DNA from: DATFVA01 sp963774455
GTDB lineage: Bacteria > Bacteroidota > Ignavibacteria > Ignavibacteriales > Ignavibacteriaceae
Assembly: GCA_963774455.1 (NCBI GenBank)
Contig: CAVZFD010000004.1
Coordinates: 744,001 to 808,000 of the forward strand
DNA length: 64,000 nucleotides
Reading direction: 5' to 3'
Part shown: in pieces, positions 9,644 to 17,977 of the stretch
Layout: each line of letters opens with the position of its first letter
Numbering within the stretch: position 1 is the stretch's first letter
The notes under the pieces: generated by a model
What the model saw: the letters and a program-made list of their open reading frames with translations, nothing else
What the model was told of the DNA's origin: nothing
Databases searched by the model: none
Made by a program: the position numbers and the translations under genes

Positions 9644-9748
9644 AAAGGCAAAGCGCAGAGGGCAAGGAGCAAAGCGCTAAGGGCAGAGAGTATAGGGTAT
9701 GGAGCAGATTCCTTCAGTCGAAGACTACTTCGGAATGACAATTTCCAA
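9644..9748. repeat. Low-complexity purine-rich spacer with a dispersed CTTCGGAATGACA motif
   Basis: Directly after the M6-like stop the DNA repeats GCAAAGCGC/GGGCA-like words for about 60 bases. It then contains CTTCGGAATGACA at 9728-9740. The same word, inverted and slightly changed, occurs at 21934-21950. No convincing open frame is present. Confidence 0.55.
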
Positions 9749-9751
9749 TAT

Positions 9752-10885
9752 TCAATTCTTGTAGCTAATCCTGTAAATCATTCCTGAGTAATCATCGCTT
9801 ACGAGGAGTGAGCCGTCATTCATCTGCTCAACATCAACCGGTCTGCCTGAAACTGATTCACCTTGAAGCCATCCTTCTGCAAAGGGTTCTTCACTTATAG
9901 GATTATTCCCATCCAGTTTAACAAACATTACCTGGTAGCCGATCTTTTTACTGCGATTCCAGGAACCATGTTCTGCGATGAAGATCGAATTCTTATACTG
10001 CGCAGGGAACATATTGCCGGTGTAAAATTCCATTCCAAGAGCAGCTACGTGAGGGCCAAGTTCCACTACAGGTTTGGTAAATTTGGAAAGATCAACACCT
10101 TTACCATACTCAGGATCGCGTATATCATTTCCATGCATATAAGGATAACCGAAGTTCATTCCTTTCTCAGGAGCGCGGTTCAACTCATCCGGGGGAATAT
10201 TATCGCCCAGCATGTCTCTTCCGTTATCAGTAAACCAGAGAACGCCGTCAACCGGTGACCAATCGAATCCAACAGTATTTCTTATTCCGTGAGCATATAC
10301 TTCGAGATCACTGCCGTCAGGATTCATCCTCATAATCGAAGCGAAACGTTCATCATCGCTTTTGCAGATGTTGCATGGTGCACCGACAGGGACGTACAAT
10401 TTTCCATCGGGGCCAAATTTTATAAACTTCCATCCGTGATGCGTGGCGTCCGGGAATCTGTCATTCACAACGGCAGGAGCCGGAGGGTTCTCAAGATGGT
10501 TTTCTATATCCGGAAATTTTATTACACGGCTGACTTCAGCAACGTAGAGGTCGCCGTCCTTTAATGCAACACCGTTCGGCATATTAAGTCCGCTAGCAAT
10601 GGTTATCACCCTGTCAGCTTTTTTATCAGAGTTGGTATCGAGAATTGCATAGACCTTTCCCTCCCCCTGGGTGCCTACAAACAGAACACCCGACTCACTC
10701 ATTGCCATAGATCTCGCGCCGGGAACATCATCCGCGTAGATATCAATCTTAAATCCTGGCGGAAGCTTTATATCGCCTTGCTGTCCCGATACAAGTTCAT
10801 CCTTTGAATTACAGAAAAGAGCCAGCATCATGAAAGGCAGTACTGCCATTGCTATAAGCGATTTACTGAAATTTATATTTTTCAT
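9752..10885 (-). CDS. PQQ-dependent sugar (sorbosone) dehydrogenase-like lipoprotein
   Basis: The 377-residue protein resembles the six-bladed beta-propellers of the glucose/sorbosone dehydrogenase group, which use PQQ to oxidise sugars in the periplasm. Supporting words are the opening KLPPGFKIDIYADDVPGAR, the metal/PQQ-region HGIRNTVGFDW, and the EHGSWNRS stretch near the end. The start at 10885 was chosen because AAGGAGG lies five bases upstream. It yields a hydrophobic signal ending in LALFC, a likely lipobox. It follows the PspC gene by 14 bases on the same strand. The substrate cannot be told, and some members lack dehydrogenase activity. Confidence 0.82.
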   Translation of the reverse strand: MKNINFSKSLIAMAVLPFMMLALFCNSKDELVSGQQGDIKLPPGFKIDIYADDVPGARSMAMSESGVLFVGTQGEGKVYAILDTNSDKKADRVITIASGLNMPNGVALKDGDLYVAEVSRVIKFPDIENHLENPPAPAVVNDRFPDATHHGWKFIKFGPDGKLYVPVGAPCNICKSDDERFASIMRMNPDGSDLEVYAHGIRNTVGFDWSPVDGVLWFTDNGRDMLGDNIPPDELNRAPEKGMNFGYPYMHGNDIRDPEYGKGVDLSKFTKPVVELGPHVAALGMEFYTGNMFPAQYKNSIFIAEHGSWNRSKKIGYQVMFVKLDGNNPISEEPFAEGWLQGESVSGRPVDVEQMNDGSLLVSDDYSGMIYRISYKN

Positions 10886-10899
10886 TAAATCCTCCTTGT

Positions 10900-11088
10900 T
10901 TAAGGTGAATCCGGCGGGGGCATCACAATCCACAAAATTATATATACCAGTATACCCGGGAATGCCGCACTGAGTACAGATAATACCACATAACCCACCC
11001 TTACTACTGTGGGATCCCATCCGAGCCATTCAGCAAGTCCGCCGCACACACCGGCGATTATTTTATTGTAGGATCTTTTAAGTGCCAT
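10900..11088 (-). CDS. PspC-domain small membrane protein
   Basis: The 62-residue protein has the PspC pattern: a basic start, the IAGVCGGLAEWLG word, a short WDPTVVRVGYVV stretch and one long membrane helix ending in LWIVMP. PspC domains are linked to envelope stress sensing through the phage-shock response. No PspA, PspB or PspF gene is nearby, so its partner is unknown. It is probably co-transcribed with the downstream sugar dehydrogenase-like gene. A promoter should lie in the 124 bases shared with the divergent alanine-rich gene. Confidence 0.9.
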   Translation of the reverse strand: MALKRSYNKIIAGVCGGLAEWLGWDPTVVRVGYVVLSVLSAAFPGILVYIILWIVMPPPDSP

Positions 11089-11212
11089 AGACTTTCCAGT
11101 TTATTACATTAAAATACTAAAACGGAAAATTGAATGTTAACCGATGTGACAGGGTTGTTTTGAATAAACCATCCCTGCATCTACTTTTAAATGATTTATT
11201 CTGAGGTAAACT

Positions 11213-11764
11213 ATGTTTGATAAGCTTGTAAATATGGCGAAGAATACTATAAAAACGGGCATCAAGGGCACCGGTGAGGCCGCGGATGTCAGTATAAACG
11301 TAATTAAAGAACTGACTGCAAATACTATAAAGGAATCAGGGGAATTTGTGAAGGAAGGGATTAAATTCACAGGATCTTTGGTGAAGGGAACAATCCTGGG
11401 AATGGCAGAGATTGGCGCATCTGTAATCAAGGTAATAAGAGATGTGGTGAGAGTAACCGTAGAAGGTGCTATGGAAACGGGCGTAGGGCAGAATGAGGCG
11501 ATACGGGGCGCTGTTTTCCAGGCCATTCGGACCGCAAAAGAGAAGGGGGTAAATATAGGACAGGCTTCCCTTGAAGCTGTGAAGGGCGCCGTAAGTGCTG
11601 CGAAAAGCAAGGGCGGAAATCTGAATGAGGCAAGAAAGACAGCTGTAGCCGCTGCTCTCGAATCGGCTAAAGAAATAGGTGCAGATTCCAGAGAAGAAGT
11701 GAAAAGAGTACTTTCTGCCGGAATTGAAGGTGCCCAAAAAATCATAGATTCTCTAAAGAGTTAA
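11213..11764 (+). CDS. Alanine/glycine-rich helical repeat protein (possible DUF6781-like)
   Basis: The 183-residue protein is rich in Ala, Gly, Lys and Glu, with repeated segments of the form A-x-x-x-A-K-x-x-G. It looks almost wholly alpha-helical, like heat-stable stress proteins of the LEA type. The pattern resembles the DUF6781 family, but that is a weak recollection. There is no signal peptide, and the central hydrophobic stretch (about 55-85) is amphipathic, not clearly a membrane segment. It is divergent from the PspC gene, so a shared envelope-stress theme is possible but unproven. Confidence 0.65.
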   Translation: MFDKLVNMAKNTIKTGIKGTGEAADVSINVIKELTANTIKESGEFVKEGIKFTGSLVKGTILGMAEIGASVIKVIRDVVRVTVEGAMETGVGQNEAIRGAVFQAIRTAKEKGVNIGQASLEAVKGAVSAAKSKGGNLNEARKTAVAAALESAKEIGADSREEVKRVLSAGIEGAQKIIDSLKS

Positions 11765-11813
11765 TTTTCAGGTTTACTCCTGTACCTTCCCTTAATTGTT
11801 AATTGTCCATTGT

Positions 11814-12110
11814 TTATTCCGATACCCAGTCCTTCAGGAATTCCTGGTAATGTACAGGTTCAAATTCGATGAACTCATACTCTGCAGCCTTTTCTTTTTG
11901 ATAGGGGTCGTTGCTGAAGAAGGACTCAACTTCATCGGTTGTTTTCCCGCGGGCCGCTATAAGTCCTCCTGTTCTTGGCACCCGGGGACCGGAGTACAGA
12001 ACAATGCCATCCTTATATCCTTTCTCAAGGAATTCCCTGTGGCGGGGACGGATTGCATTAATCTTTTCAACTGATTCAATGTAGTGAATAATGATTATAA
12101 AGTGTTTCAT
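11814..12110 (-). CDS. YciI-family small protein
   Basis: The 98-residue protein fits the YciI fold (ferredoxin-like alpha/beta). It has the RPRHREFLEKGYKDGIVLYSGP segment in pieces at 21-42, a GGLIAARG turn, and the closing DPYQKEKAAEYEFIEFEP. Family members have a conserved His/Asp pair thought to be catalytic, but reactions are mostly unknown. It stands alone between a convergent helical protein gene and a pseudogene remnant. Confidence 0.87.
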   Translation of the reverse strand: MKHFIIIIHYIESVEKINAIRPRHREFLEKGYKDGIVLYSGPRVPRTGGLIAARGKTTDEVESFFSNDPYQKEKAAEYEFIEFEPVHYQEFLKDWVSE

Positions 12111-12146
12111 GGTATTATATTATTTGTAAATTAACTGCTTTAATAA

Positions 12147-12266
12147 TTACCTCAGGAAATTACCGATTGCGACTCCGATAAAAGTTGCAATTGCGTAACC
12201 AAGTGTTCCGCAGAGCACAGCAGGGATTACCAGATCTTTCCTGTTAGAGCCAGAGATATCTGACAG
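12147..12266 (-). pseudogene. C-terminal remnant of a DUF819-like membrane protein
   Basis: A 39-codon open stretch ends at TAA (12147-12149). It encodes a helix rich in Gly and Ala with the word CGTLGYAIATFIGVAIGNFL, like the last membrane helix of DUF819 (YjcL-type) transporters. A TAA stands directly before its first codon, and no start or earlier helices exist. It begins just after the GH3 stop, so the rest of the gene has been deleted. The family name is a pattern-based call; the truncated state is read directly. Confidence 0.5.
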
Positions 12267-12274
12267 TTAAGTTC

Positions 12275-14107
12275 CTAAGGGTTTGGGTTAGTGCCCGTAG
12301 TTAATCCGTAACCCAGTTTGTATTCGGTGTTTGGAATCGAGATCGGAAGTTTCCCTGTTGTTCTTATTCTTCCGATCACCGCATCAAAGGCGGCCTTCTG
12401 TGAAATTTCGGGATTTCCGTATGAACATAAGTAAACTTTTGCAGAAGGCAAAACCGAAAGCAGGTAGGGATCGTCAAGACTAACCATTACAACCGGCTTT
12501 CTGCTTTTTAGAATTTCTTTTATAAATTTCTCATGGTATGCGAGAGTTAGCGTATCATTATCCGATCTCAAACGCATAAACACAGGCAGAACAATCAGAT
12601 CAGAACCACGCACAATCTGAAGAGCCCTGCTGTAATCACGCCCTGAACTTTTCCTGTCGATGAAAAATGATTTTGTTTTTTTGAATGAACCACTAACCAG
12701 GGTCTCAAAAAATTCCTTTTTGCCGGTTTTCAGTCCGTCAGTAATGGTAATGCATCCGACCTTAAGTGAATTTGAGGTATCAATAGGGATGACATCATTA
12801 TCGTTCTTTATAAGCGTGATGGAATGCTCTGCGATTTCGCGTGCAAGAAGGTGATTGTTTTTCCAAAGTGAATCGATTGCTGCGGTCTGCTGACTTCCTG
12901 TCAGATTAACGCCGCGTTTCAGCCACAGCTTTGCAGCAAGTATTTTTCTTACGCTATGATTTATCCTTTGGGTACTGATGAGACTATCTCTTACAGCTGA
13001 TACGAGTGCATCAATTGTCAGGTTATCATCAGGAGGCATTAAAAGGATATCATTTCCTGCCTCGACCGCCATAATGGCTGCATCCGAGATAGAGAAATAT
13101 TTTGTCACGGCGTTCATATTAAGTGCATCGGTTATTATAAGTCCGTCGAACTGTAATTCATTCTGAAGCAGGTCTGTGACGATCGCTTTGGAAAGACTTG
13201 ACGGAACTCTTTTCTCATCCTGGAGAGCAGGAACATAAAGATGTCCAACCATAATCGATTGAACCCCTGCTTTAATTGATTGTATAAAAGGAATAAGTTC
13301 ATTCTGAAAAAGGGATGGACGCGAACCGGGAATTACAGGAAGATCCAGATGGGAATCGGTTTGGGTGTTTCCATGTCCTGGAAAATGTTTTGCCGTCGTA
13401 ATTACCTTTTCATTCTTTGATCCTGAAATGAACGCGATGGTGTAACTTGATACTATTTCTTTATCTTCGGAGAACGAGCGGTTGTTGATGATCGGATTCA
13501 GGGGATTGTTGTTGACATCTGCCACAGGCGCCAGGTTCTGTCTTACACCCAGTGCTTTACTTGTGGATGCGATGGAACGACCCATATCGTAAGCATAAAA
13601 GATATTGCCGGTGGCAGCTACGGCCATATTGTAGGGGAACTCGATGGCATCTTCTATTCTTGATCCGAGACCTCTTTCAAAATCTGATGAGATCAGCAGG
13701 GGAATTTTCGACTCGCTCTGGAGTTTATCAATCATCTTCTGCTCTGAAACCATCTCTCCCTGGAAAAAGATTATACCTCCAATACGGGAATTCTTTACCA
13801 GGCGGCTCACGCGTTTGAATTCAGAGGCAGATGTATCTGAATTGAATCCTTTACTCCAGCTCATTACCATCTGGGCGCATTTATCCCTTAGACTCATATT
13901 ACTGATCGTGGCTTCGATAGTATCTTTATCATTATTGTCTAATTTGAAAACCCGGGGGTACTCCGGATAAATTTTATCCGGTACTTTGCTGGAGAAAATT
14001 TTATCCATGTTAATAAGCGACGGATTTATCGACGGCGGATACAGAGCAAATATCAGCAGCGTTACGAATGTAAAAGCAAAATTATTTCTATGCGCCAGTT
14101 TTTCCAT
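12275..14107 (-). CDS. GH3 family beta-N-acetylglucosaminidase (NagZ-like) with C-terminal domain
   Basis: The 610-residue enzyme has a membrane-spanning or signal segment near residues 10-27, then a GH3 catalytic barrel. The NagZ-type words are AKHFPGHGNTQTDSH (acid/base His-Asp region) and IITDALNM, whose Asp is the expected nucleophile. A GH3 C-terminal alpha/beta domain fills the last 200 residues. It should remove N-acetylglucosamine from muropeptides or chitin-like sugars at the envelope. It is the last gene of a four-gene minus-strand cluster with a serine hydrolase, AmpG-like permease and sugar kinase, which supports cell-wall salvage. Confidence 0.88.
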   Translation of the reverse strand: MEKLAHRNNFAFTFVTLLIFALYPPSINPSLINMDKIFSSKVPDKIYPEYPRVFKLDNNDKDTIEATISNMSLRDKCAQMVMSWSKGFNSDTSASEFKRVSRLVKNSRIGGIIFFQGEMVSEQKMIDKLQSESKIPLLISSDFERGLGSRIEDAIEFPYNMAVAATGNIFYAYDMGRSIASTSKALGVRQNLAPVADVNNNPLNPIINNRSFSEDKEIVSSYTIAFISGSKNEKVITTAKHFPGHGNTQTDSHLDLPVIPGSRPSLFQNELIPFIQSIKAGVQSIMVGHLYVPALQDEKRVPSSLSKAIVTDLLQNELQFDGLIITDALNMNAVTKYFSISDAAIMAVEAGNDILLMPPDDNLTIDALVSAVRDSLISTQRINHSVRKILAAKLWLKRGVNLTGSQQTAAIDSLWKNNHLLAREIAEHSITLIKNDNDVIPIDTSNSLKVGCITITDGLKTGKKEFFETLVSGSFKKTKSFFIDRKSSGRDYSRALQIVRGSDLIVLPVFMRLRSDNDTLTLAYHEKFIKEILKSRKPVVMVSLDDPYLLSVLPSAKVYLCSYGNPEISQKAAFDAVIGRIRTTGKLPISIPNTEYKLGYGLTTGTNPNP

Positions 14108-14177
14108 TCAATCTTACTCTTCAATCCTAAATCCTAAATCTTCAATCCTCAATCTTCAATCTTCAATCTTCAATCTG
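14108..14177. repeat. Degenerate GATTGAA heptad repeat between two genes
   Basis: About ten imperfect copies of TCAATCT (GATTGAA/GATTTAG on the other strand) fill the space between the GH3 and serine hydrolase genes. The repeat overlaps the serine hydrolase 3' end, whose TGA stop is part of a GATTGA unit. A second block of the same repeat is at 52749-52788. Confidence 0.8.
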
Positions 14178-15420
14178 CAATATTAATGATTTCATCATGA
14201 ATCTTTGGTCTTATTTTTATGAGCTTATTGTTTTCGCGGGTAGGGTATACACGGTTAGTAAGGAAGACAACAAAAAGCTTTCTCAGCGGGTCAGTCCATA
14301 CTGATGTTCCGGTAAACCCGGTATGACCGTATGATTTATCACTGAAAAGGCTGCCGGCGGAGGAGCCTGAAGACGACTTCATATCCCATCCGAGGGCTCT
14401 ATCGTTTGATTGTTTTGTTAAAAACATTTTAACCGTTGATGAATCAATAATTCTTTTTCCTTCGTAAACACCTTTCTGCAGAAGCATCTGCAGGACTTTG
14501 GAGATATCCCCTGCAGTAGAGAACAATCCTGCATGACCCGAAACGCCATTCAGAAGCGAAGCCGTTTCATCGTGCACTTCACCTATCAGCAGCCTGTTTC
14601 TCCAGTAGTGATCGAACTCCGTCGGAGCTATCCTGTGTTTTAATGTTTTCGGCGGATTATAATATGTATCACCCATTTTCAATGGATTGAATATCTCCTC
14701 ATTACAGAACACATCAAGTGTTTTTCCTGTAACTTTTTCAATTACCTTTCCGAGCGTGATCATCCCGAGGTCGGAATAAACAGTTTTTGTCCCGGGAGAG
14801 TACGCTAACTGCCCTGCATAGATATCATCCAGCACCTGCTGCGGATCGGAATATACGGCATAAAATTTTTTGTATGCCGGGAGTCCGCCGCTATGCATCA
14901 GCAGGTTTTTAATCGTCACATTTTCTTTTCCATTCTGTGCGAATGCAGGAATATATTTTGAAACTTTATCATCTATGCTGAAGAGCTTTCTATCGACGCA
15001 AATCATAGCCGCGGTAGTTGTTGCTAATACTTTAGTCAATGAAGCGAGGTCGAAAATAGTATTGGTTGTCATTTTTGCCGAGCTGTCATTATACATGAGA
15101 CGGCCGAACGGTTTTTCAAAGATTATTTTACCGTTCTTCCACACAAGCAGTACAGCGCCCGGAAAAGCACTGTCTTTAATAGAGTTGTTGATAAGTCTTT
15201 CAACTCCGGAAAACGCAGGATTGCTGATCGTATCATTTCGCGGATCTTCTATGTTCTTAAGCGGAGCGGCCAACTGAGCTGAATCACTTAGATTCTTTTG
15301 CTCACCAACGGGGGACATTTTATTATCATTACTGCCTGGGGTATTCTTTCCGGGTTGATTGCAGTTGAACCAAAGCACCCCCATTATCATTCCAATAATA
15401 AGCAGTAGACTATTTTTCAT
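14170..15420 (-). CDS. Serine beta-lactamase/PBP-like hydrolase, lipoprotein
   Basis: The 416-residue protein has a lipoprotein signal ending in VLWFNC (Cys20) and a class C beta-lactamase fold. The nucleophile motif SLTK has Ser127 and Lys130. The second motif reads YSD (Tyr215) and the third HTG in place of KTG. Such proteins act as D-amino-acid peptidases, esterases or amidases on wall peptides more often than as true beta-lactamases. It overlaps the upstream AmpG-like gene by 11 bases. In many Bacteroidota the GH3 and this domain are fused, and here they are separate neighbours. Confidence 0.88.
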   Translation of the reverse strand: MKNSLLLIIGMIMGVLWFNCNQPGKNTPGSNDNKMSPVGEQKNLSDSAQLAAPLKNIEDPRNDTISNPAFSGVERLINNSIKDSAFPGAVLLVWKNGKIIFEKPFGRLMYNDSSAKMTTNTIFDLASLTKVLATTTAAMICVDRKLFSIDDKVSKYIPAFAQNGKENVTIKNLLMHSGGLPAYKKFYAVYSDPQQVLDDIYAGQLAYSPGTKTVYSDLGMITLGKVIEKVTGKTLDVFCNEEIFNPLKMGDTYYNPPKTLKHRIAPTEFDHYWRNRLLIGEVHDETASLLNGVSGHAGLFSTAGDISKVLQMLLQKGVYEGKRIIDSSTVKMFLTKQSNDRALGWDMKSSSGSSAGSLFSDKSYGHTGFTGTSVWTDPLRKLFVVFLTNRVYPTRENNKLIKIRPKIHDEIINIAD

Positions 15421-16699
15421 TTGTTTTTTTGCCGAAGTCCGGATCTATCTTAAGAAAATAAGTTATCACAAAAGCAGGAATAGTTGAAGCGGTCACCCAA
15501 ACAAAGAAATATTTATAACCGAGAAGCGACTGCATCCATCCGCTGATTATTCCGGGAACCATCATTCCCAGTGCCATTAGTCCTGTTGCAATTGCATAAT
15601 GTGCTGTTTTATGATTACCCTCGGAAATATAAATAAGTACAAGAAGGAAAGCTGTGAAACCAAACCCATAGCCGAACTGCTCAATTGCAACCATAATATT
15701 TACAATGAGAAGACTTGAATCCTGCGTGAAAGCAAGATATACGTAAACAAGATCAGGAAGATTTATAGCAATTAGCATCCACCAGAGCCAGTGCTTTAAT
15801 CCCTTTTGTGCAGCAAGAAATCCTCCGAGCAGACCGCCGAGTGTTAATGCGATAACTCCTACGGTGCCATAAACGAATCCGACACTCTCGGTGGAAAGTG
15901 CGAGGCCCCCCGCCTCTTTAGGATCAAGAAGGAAGGGGGAAGTAAGCTTGGCGAGCTGTGCTTCGCCGAATCTATAGAATAAAATAAAAAGGAGAATAAC
16001 AACGATCTGGTCTTTCCGGAAAAAAGTAACGAAAGTTTTCAGGAATTCACTTAAAATTGACTTCGCATCAGCAGCAGCTGTAGGTCCGTCGGATGCAGGG
16101 AAAGGAAGTATGAAGTTATGATAGAGGAAAAGCAGGAAGAAAAGAACGCCGATCGCGGTTAATGAAATCATCCAGGCCATCGGGATGTCGTTGAGACTAA
16201 CTTCGAGGTAGCCTGCAAAGATCACCAATATTCCCTGGCCGGCAATCATCGCGAACCTATAGAAGGTGCTGCGGAAACCAACGAACCACACCTGGTCGTG
16301 TTTCGTTAATCCCAGCATATAGAATCCATCTGCGGCTATATCATGTGTAGCGGAACTGAATGCGAGAAGCCAGAAGAAAAGCAGAGTTAAGACAAAGAAA
16401 GAAGGCAGGGTGACCGTAAAAGCAATGCCTCCAAGTCCCAGCGCAATAACAAGCTGCATAGTTATGATCCAGAAGCGCTTGGTCCTGAATATATCAACAA
16501 AGGGACTCCATAATGGCTTTATCACCCAAGGAAGATAAAGGAGGCTTGTATACACCGCAATGTCAGTGTTGGATATTCCAAGTCGTTTATACAGGATAAC
16601 CGAAACGGTCATCACCATAACGTACGGGAGTCCTTCTGCAAAATATAGCGACGGCACCCATGTCCAGCCGTTCCTGTATTCTTTTTTAATTTTATTCAT
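15410..16699 (-). CDS. AmpG-like MFS permease
   Basis: The 429-residue protein has about twelve hydrophobic segments and the MFS start typical of AmpG relatives. This comprises the PSLYFAEGLPYVMVM opening, a following WVIKPLWSPFVD loop, and THDIAADGFYML around residue 115. AmpG imports GlcNAc-anhydroMurNAc muropeptides into the cytoplasm. The setting, between a BadF-type sugar kinase and envelope hydrolases, agrees with a muropeptide or amino-sugar import role. No AmpD or AmpR partner is visible. Substrate is inferred from context. Confidence 0.83.
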   Translation of the reverse strand: MNKIKKEYRNGWTWVPSLYFAEGLPYVMVMTVSVILYKRLGISNTDIAVYTSLLYLPWVIKPLWSPFVDIFRTKRFWIITMQLVIALGLGGIAFTVTLPSFFVLTLLFFWLLAFSSATHDIAADGFYMLGLTKHDQVWFVGFRSTFYRFAMIAGQGILVIFAGYLEVSLNDIPMAWMISLTAIGVLFFLLFLYHNFILPFPASDGPTAAADAKSILSEFLKTFVTFFRKDQIVVILLFILFYRFGEAQLAKLTSPFLLDPKEAGGLALSTESVGFVYGTVGVIALTLGGLLGGFLAAQKGLKHWLWWMLIAINLPDLVYVYLAFTQDSSLLIVNIMVAIEQFGYGFGFTAFLLVLIYISEGNHKTAHYAIATGLMALGMMVPGIISGWMQSLLGYKYFFVWVTASTIPAFVITYFLKIDPDFGKKTNEK

Positions 16700-16772
16700 C
16701 GGGAATTGACTGTGAAGATTTGCTTAAATAGATTTTCATAAGCACCGTAAGATCCTGCAATACGGAAAATAT

Positions 16773-17699
16773 TCATAAGGACTTTTCCCGGGCCGACAAT
16801 AAATTCTGCGCCATTATTACTGCTCCCATCTCCGGCGGATGTTTTCGCGCAATAAGTTCCATGCCCTGCATCGCGGTAACCTTTTCTTTCATGAGCCGGG
16901 AATAGTAGTTATCGTTTTCAACCAGCGAGCCGATCATTGCAAGTTTAAGCGGGTCCTCTTTCATCTTCTTCTTAACAGCCTTTACCTGTTTTATAAGTTC
17001 GCAGGCTTCTTCATCAAGAATTTTCTTCGCTTCTTCCATATTGTCGCCGGCGCATCTGATTGTGAACAGTGCGATCGAAGCTGCATCAAAGCCGGGATTG
17101 TGAACAAGACTGATAAGATCATCTTCATTATTTATGTGAAAAATTGTTCTGAACTGATCGAACATTTCACCCGGCTGATCACGGCCATCCAGCATTCCGG
17201 CAATGAGTCTTAGAGTTTTCACACCTATAGAGTAGCCGCTTCCCTCATCGCCGATCACCCTGCCGAATCCACCCGCGCGATGTATTCGTCCCGACATATC
17301 CTTCCCGAAAATAACTGAACCCGTTCCTGCAATCAGCACCGCGCCGGGTTCACCGCCAAGGGCACCTTCCAGGGCCGCGCGTGCGTCGCTTTCAACGAAA
17401 ATATTAGTGAAGCCTTCCGGGAGTTTTTTCAGGAGCGATTCCTTCAGTATATCGGCGTGAAGTTTTCTGCCTGCGCCCGAAATACCTGCCATAATTATGA
17501 GGATGTTATCGAATGAAGCATCGAGTTTTGTCAGTCCCGATTTAACCAGCGAAATAATATTTGCAGCCGCCTTATCATTACCTACTGAAAGAAAATTAGC
17601 GGGACCGCCAGACAGCTGAAGTACCGGTTTGCCAGATTCATCGGCAAAGACACAATTCGTTTTCGTCCCCCCGCCGTCCAGACCTACAATATAATTCAT
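16773..17699 (-). CDS. BadF/BadG-type ATPase, probable N-acetylglucosamine (amino sugar) kinase
   Basis: The 308-residue ASKHA-fold kinase begins with the phosphate-1 loop DGGGTKTNCVFAD. A second loop LIAGTGSVIFG lies near residue 125 and GDEGSGYSIG near 150. This BadF/BcrA-type family includes N-acetylglucosamine and N-acetylmuramic acid kinases (NagK/MurK). As first gene of the salvage cluster it would phosphorylate amino sugars released by the GH3 enzyme and brought in by the permease. The substrate is an inference from neighbours. A 2-hydroxyacyl-CoA-dehydratase activator role is unlikely because the iron-sulfur cysteines are lacking. Confidence 0.85.
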   Translation of the reverse strand: MNYIVGLDGGGTKTNCVFADESGKPVLQLSGGPANFLSVGNDKAAANIISLVKSGLTKLDASFDNILIIMAGISGAGRKLHADILKESLLKKLPEGFTNIFVESDARAALEGALGGEPGAVLIAGTGSVIFGKDMSGRIHRAGGFGRVIGDEGSGYSIGVKTLRLIAGMLDGRDQPGEMFDQFRTIFHINNEDDLISLVHNPGFDAASIALFTIRCAGDNMEEAKKILDEEACELIKQVKAVKKKMKEDPLKLAMIGSLVENDNYYSRLMKEKVTAMQGMELIARKHPPEMGAVIMAQNLLSAREKSL

Positions 17700-17977
17700 A
17701 TATTTCTACTGATATTGTTTCCTTAACAAAAAATGTCAATGAAATTTAGTTTTAACCTTTTCCATCCATAATTTATATTAATATTAAACTATAAAAAAAC
17801 AATAATCAAAAATGCTAAGGTCAGGGATCAACAACTAAGGGATCAAATCTGATTTTTGAAAATATGGTTCATTTGAAAGTAGTGTTCAAGGATACCTGAT
17901 TACTCTCTTTTTCCCTGCTAATGACCCGGAAATTCCTTATATTTTAATCAGGTAATAAACTTGAGCCGGAGAAAAGA

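Noticed and set aside
11137..11745. 202-codon minus-strand open frame
   Set aside because: Antisense to the Ala-rich helical protein; the Ser/Ala/Phe-rich translation is typical of a shadow.
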